A stretch of 61,239 nt of DNA, from NCBI GenBank assembly GCA_031428675.1, contig JANOYC010000107.1, positions 1 to 61,239 of the forward strand, in the 5' to 3' direction. Origin of the DNA: JANOYC01 sp031428675 (lineage in GTDB: Bacteria > Actinomycetota > Actinomycetes > Actinomycetales > Microbacteriaceae). Under the pieces are notes generated by a model, which worked only from the letters and a program-made list of their open reading frames with translations, did not search any database and was not told the DNA's origin. This document shows positions 58,655 through 61,239 of the stretch, in pieces (within the stretch, counting starts at the first letter, position 1; every line of letters begins with the position of its first letter). The position numbers and the translations under genes were made by a program.

Positions 58655-61239
58655 ATGCGAACCCGAACTCCAGGCAGACCGACCCGAATCCGGTCCGCTG
58701 CGATCGTCACCACACTTGCTGTCCTGATGTCCATTGGAGTGACGACGACCGTAGCGTCAGCCGACACTGCTCCACCGAACACCGCACTGCCCGTTACAGC
58801 ATCCACCGATTCGCTACCCACGGCACAAATCAACGGCGTCGTGTGGGACCAAGTCGTCGTGGGTAACACCGTATTCGTCGGCGGAAACTTCACCTCCGCA
58901 CGCCCCGCCGGCGCGGCCGCTGGCACCAGCACGGTCACGCGCACCCACCTGTTGTCGTATGCGTTGTCGAGTGGCGTCCTCACCTCGTGGGCCCCCAAAC
59001 TCAACGGTCAAGTCAGAGCCATGGATGCCTCGCCCGACGGCAAGCGGCTATATGTCGTGGGCGCGTTCACATCAGTCAATGGCGCAACCCGCAATCGCAT
59101 CGTCGCTTTCGACACAGCGACGGGCGCAGTGATAACGTCCTTCACCGCGTCGGCGAACGCCGAAGTTTTCGCCGTGAGCGCATCGCAGAACGCCGCCTAC
59201 TTCGCCGGTGAGTTCTCCCAGACGTCCGGCGTGTCGCGACCGGGTAAGGCCGCCGCGGCGTCAGCGACCACGGGTGCAGTGCTTCCTTGGGCGCCCGTTC
59301 TTGCCGGTGGGCGCGCCTACGCGATCGAAGTCGCCCCGGACGAGTCCAAAGTCGTCCTCGCCGGAAATTTCACCAGCCTCAACGGCAATAGCAACCCCGG
59401 CTACGGGATGGGGGCGGTGACGACGACAGGATCCGGCTCCAACCTGACGTGGACCGTGGGCACGATCATCCGCAACGCTGGCGCTGACTCCGCAATCTAC
59501 AGCCTCACCTCCGACGCGACGAGCGTGTACGGCACGGGATACACCCTGAACGATGGCGGAAATCTCGAAGGCACCTGGCGGGCGAGCTGGTCCTCGGGGG
59601 CGCTCGAATGGATCCAGGACTGTCAAGGCGACGAATACTCCGTCGCGGCTCTCGGCAACGCGGTGTACGTTGCGGGCCACCCGCACACGTGCGCTTCCGT
59701 CGGCGGGTTTCCCGAGACAAACCCGAAGACGTGGTACCGCGGTTTGGCTTTCTCTCGATCAGCGCTCGAGAAGATCCAAGTCGGTATCTACCACGGCAAG
59801 CCCCAGCCGACCCTGTTGCAATTCTTCCCCACCTTCAACCCCGGCACGTTCACTGGACAAAGCCAAGGGCCGTGGAGTGTGTCCGGCAACTCGAACTACG
59901 TCGTCTACGCGGGCGAATTCACGAAAGTGAATGGAGTGGCGCAGCAGGGACTCGCCCGTTTCGCCGTGAGTTCGATCGCACCTGACAAAGACGGTCCGCG
60001 TGAGTCTGCGGGCGCGTGGCCGCTCACGACCGCTGCCGCGGGAAGTGGGGCAATTCGCGTGGTGTGGCCGGCGAACCACGACCGAGACAACGAGAAACTG
60101 ACCTATCGCCTGGTTCGAGACGGCAACACGGCCAGCCCGATTTACACGGTTGCCGCACCCTCGTCATTCTGGAATCGACCCAACCTCGGATTTGTCGACA
60201 CGGGACTTGCGCCCGGCTCGTCCCACAATTACCGCGTGAGCGCAACAGACCCGCATGGCAATGTCGTGTGGACGAACACGATCACGGCAACCGCCGGATC
60301 GAGTAGCGCGTCGGTGGACTACATGCGCGCCGTGCTCGCTAACGGTCCGACGTACTATTACCGCCTGAGCGAGGCCTCCGGCTCAGCAACCAACTTCGCC
60401 GGGCCCACCGCAAACACCACAGCATCGGGCGCGGTCACCCAGAACACTCCAGCAACAGTTGGCAGTGGCGTCACTCGAAGTGCCGCTGGCGCTATCGCGG
60501 GCGACTCGAACACGTCGATGCGCTTCAACGACGGCACGTCGTCTCGCGTGTACACGACGCAACAAGTCTGGTCCGACGATTCGATATCAGTCGAGGCGTG
60601 GTTCCGCACGTCGAGTCTCAGCGGAAAGATCGTCGGATTCGGCAACAGTTCCAGCAGCTCGAACTCATCGACTTTCGACCGTCACTTGTACATGAACGAG
60701 GGCCGAGTGATCTGGGGTGCCTACGATGGTGCGAATCGCACCATCCAGAGCAGCACCGGTTACAACGACAACAAATGGCACCATGTCGTCGGCACCATCA
60801 GTTCAGCGGGGATGACTCTCTATGTCGACGGTCAAGTCAAGGCGTCCCGAACCTCGACCGTGCAAGGTCGCCGATACTGGGGCAACTGGCATATCGGCGG
60901 TGACGCCACCTGGGCCGGCAACCAGAATTTCAACGGCTATATCGACGAAGTCGCTGTGTACAAGGTTCCTTTGACCGCCTCCCAGGTGTCCCAGCACTTC
61001 CAGGCCGGCACCGCAAGTGCCGCTGCCGCCACCGCCCCGGCGCCAACTGCCGCGGAAACGACCACGACCACGACCGGCACGATCGCGCAAGACTCGTTCG
61101 CTCGAACTGTTGCGAGCGGATGGGGCACCGCCGAGGTGGGCGGACCGTGGAGTGCGACCAGCTCGAGCTACTCTGTCGGATCCGGGTCCGCTGCGGCGTC
61201 GCATACTGCCGGAAGCACGCGACGCGGGGTGCTCACATC
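58655..61239 (+). CDS. Large secreted propeller/FN3/LamG surface protein (3' end outside window)
   Basis: Open from ATG 58655 to the window edge (861 codons, no stop). It has a signal peptide (about 1-36, ending VASA before DT) and a region of delta-60/WD-like repeats (about 50-440) with recurring FVGGNFTS, VVGAFTSVNG, VLAGNFTSLNG and VYAGEFTKVNG. An FN3 domain follows (about 455-550), then a LamG/concanavalin-like domain (about 555-785; YYYRLSEASGS, WHHVVGTISSAGMTLYVDG), a Thr-rich linker and the start of another beta domain (DSFARTVASGWGTAEVGG). GAGG precedes the ATG. It is probably wall-attached and may bind glycans. Confidence 0.88.
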   Translation, partial: MRTRTPGRPTRIRSAAIVTTLAVLMSIGVTTTVASADTAPPNTALPVTASTDSLPTAQINGVVWDQVVVGNTVFVGGNFTSARPAGAAAGTSTVTRTHLLSYALSSGVLTSWAPKLNGQVRAMDASPDGKRLYVVGAFTSVNGATRNRIVAFDTATGAVITSFTASANAEVFAVSASQNAAYFAGEFSQTSGVSRPGKAAAASATTGAVLPWAPVLAGGRAYAIEVAPDESKVVLAGNFTSLNGNSNPGYGMGAVTTTGSGSNLTWTVGTIIRNAGADSAIYSLTSDATSVYGTGYTLNDGGNLEGTWRASWSSGALEWIQDCQGDEYSVAALGNAVYVAGHPHTCASVGGFPETNPKTWYRGLAFSRSALEKIQVGIYHGKPQPTLLQFFPTFNPGTFTGQSQGPWSVSGNSNYVVYAGEFTKVNGVAQQGLARFAVSSIAPDKDGPRESAGAWPLTTAAAGSGAIRVVWPANHDRDNEKLTYRLVRDGNTASPIYTVAAPSSFWNRPNLGFVDTGLAPGSSHNYRVSATDPHGNVVWTNTITATAGSSSASVDYMRAVLANGPTYYYRLSEASGSATNFAGPTANTTASGAVTQNTPATVGSGVTRSAAGAIAGDSNTSMRFNDGTSSRVYTTQQVWSDDSISVEAWFRTSSLSGKIVGFGNSSSSSNSSTFDRHLYMNEGRVIWGAYDGANRTIQSSTGYNDNKWHHVVGTISSAGMTLYVDGQVKASRTSTVQGRRYWGNWHIGGDATWAGNQNFNGYIDEVAVYKVPLTASQVSQHFQAGTASAAAATAPAPTAAETTTTTTGTIAQDSFARTVASGWGTAEVGGPWSATSSSYSVGSGSAAASHTAGSTRRGVLT

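Noticed and set aside
1..61239. tRNA, rRNA, insertion sequences, prophage or integron features
   Set aside because: No cloverleaf, transposase, integrase or rRNA sequence was recognised in any gap by eye; a dedicated search could still find a small RNA.

Overview
The window is high-GC actinobacterial chromosome, most likely from the family Microbacteriaceae (order Micrococcales). Four things point there: an aa3 oxidase with the actinobacterial subunit IV; a long dcw cell-wall/division cluster without ftsA but with sepF and divIVA; gene neighbourhoods that follow the Mycobacterium/Corynebacterium order (polyprenyl synthase, Rv2175c-type protein, PASTA kinase, class II DAHP synthase, acyltransferase, fadD; and pgsA, garA, ftsR, merR); and the absence of mycolate genes. 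The MurE substrate motif departs from the DAP-type consensus, which would fit the unusual peptidoglycans of that family. No rRNA, tRNA, CRISPR array, insertion sequence or prophage was found.

Layout. 1-616: gene-free and repeat-rich, with four regularly spaced copies of a 12-mer plus short tandem repeats. 617-5521 (minus): ctaC-ctaD-ctaF, an A-type Fe-S carrier and an M20 dipeptidase. 5563-9684: DUF3043 protein, pyrD, nrdR, hisD, flavin reductase. 9698-32937 (minus): one long block reading mraZ-rsmH-ftsL-ftsI-murE-murF-mraY-murD-ftsW-murG-murC-ftsQ-ftsZ-yggS-sepF-yggT-divIVA-lspA-rluD-dnaE, many genes overlapping by 1-8 bases. It is closed off upstream by two intrinsic terminators and headed by four MraZ boxes. 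33227-38704: DUF3040 protein, polyprenyl synthase, Rv2175c-type regulator, LysM wall protein and a PASTA-domain Ser/Thr kinase. 38721-45736: class II DAHP synthase, lysophospholipid acyltransferase, ROK glucokinase, long-chain acyl-CoA synthetase, peptide deformylase and a MinD-like ATPase. 45801-52614: pyruvate carboxylase, orphan ParA, two MerR-type regulators (one FtsR), GarA/OdhI and a CDP-alcohol phosphatidyltransferase. 52615-61239: a surface-glycopolymer locus with a structured leader, polyprenyl-phosphate sugar transferase, two glycosyltransferases, a second CDP-alcohol phosphotransferase, an anchored extracellular protein and a large secreted propeller/FN3/LamG protein cut by the window edge.

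How it fits together. Most of the window builds, divides and regulates the envelope: precursor synthesis (Mur enzymes, MraY, MurG), septal synthesis (FtsW, FtsI, FtsL, FtsQ), the ring and its anchors (FtsZ, SepF, DivIVA), and kinase-linked control (PASTA kinase, Rv2175c-type protein, GarA). An inverted repeat upstream of ftsZ shares an AGGTTGAA half-site with one upstream of the merR gene, suggesting that the FtsR/MerR pair encoded here acts on ftsZ. Several genes show a TAnnnT hexamer 6-8 bases before the start codon, the pattern of leaderless transcription; this was used to choose starts.

Best candidates for something undescribed: the terminal surface-glycopolymer locus with its large secreted protein, the altered MurE specificity loop, the shared ftsZ/merR operator, and the spaced repeat cluster at 175-386.
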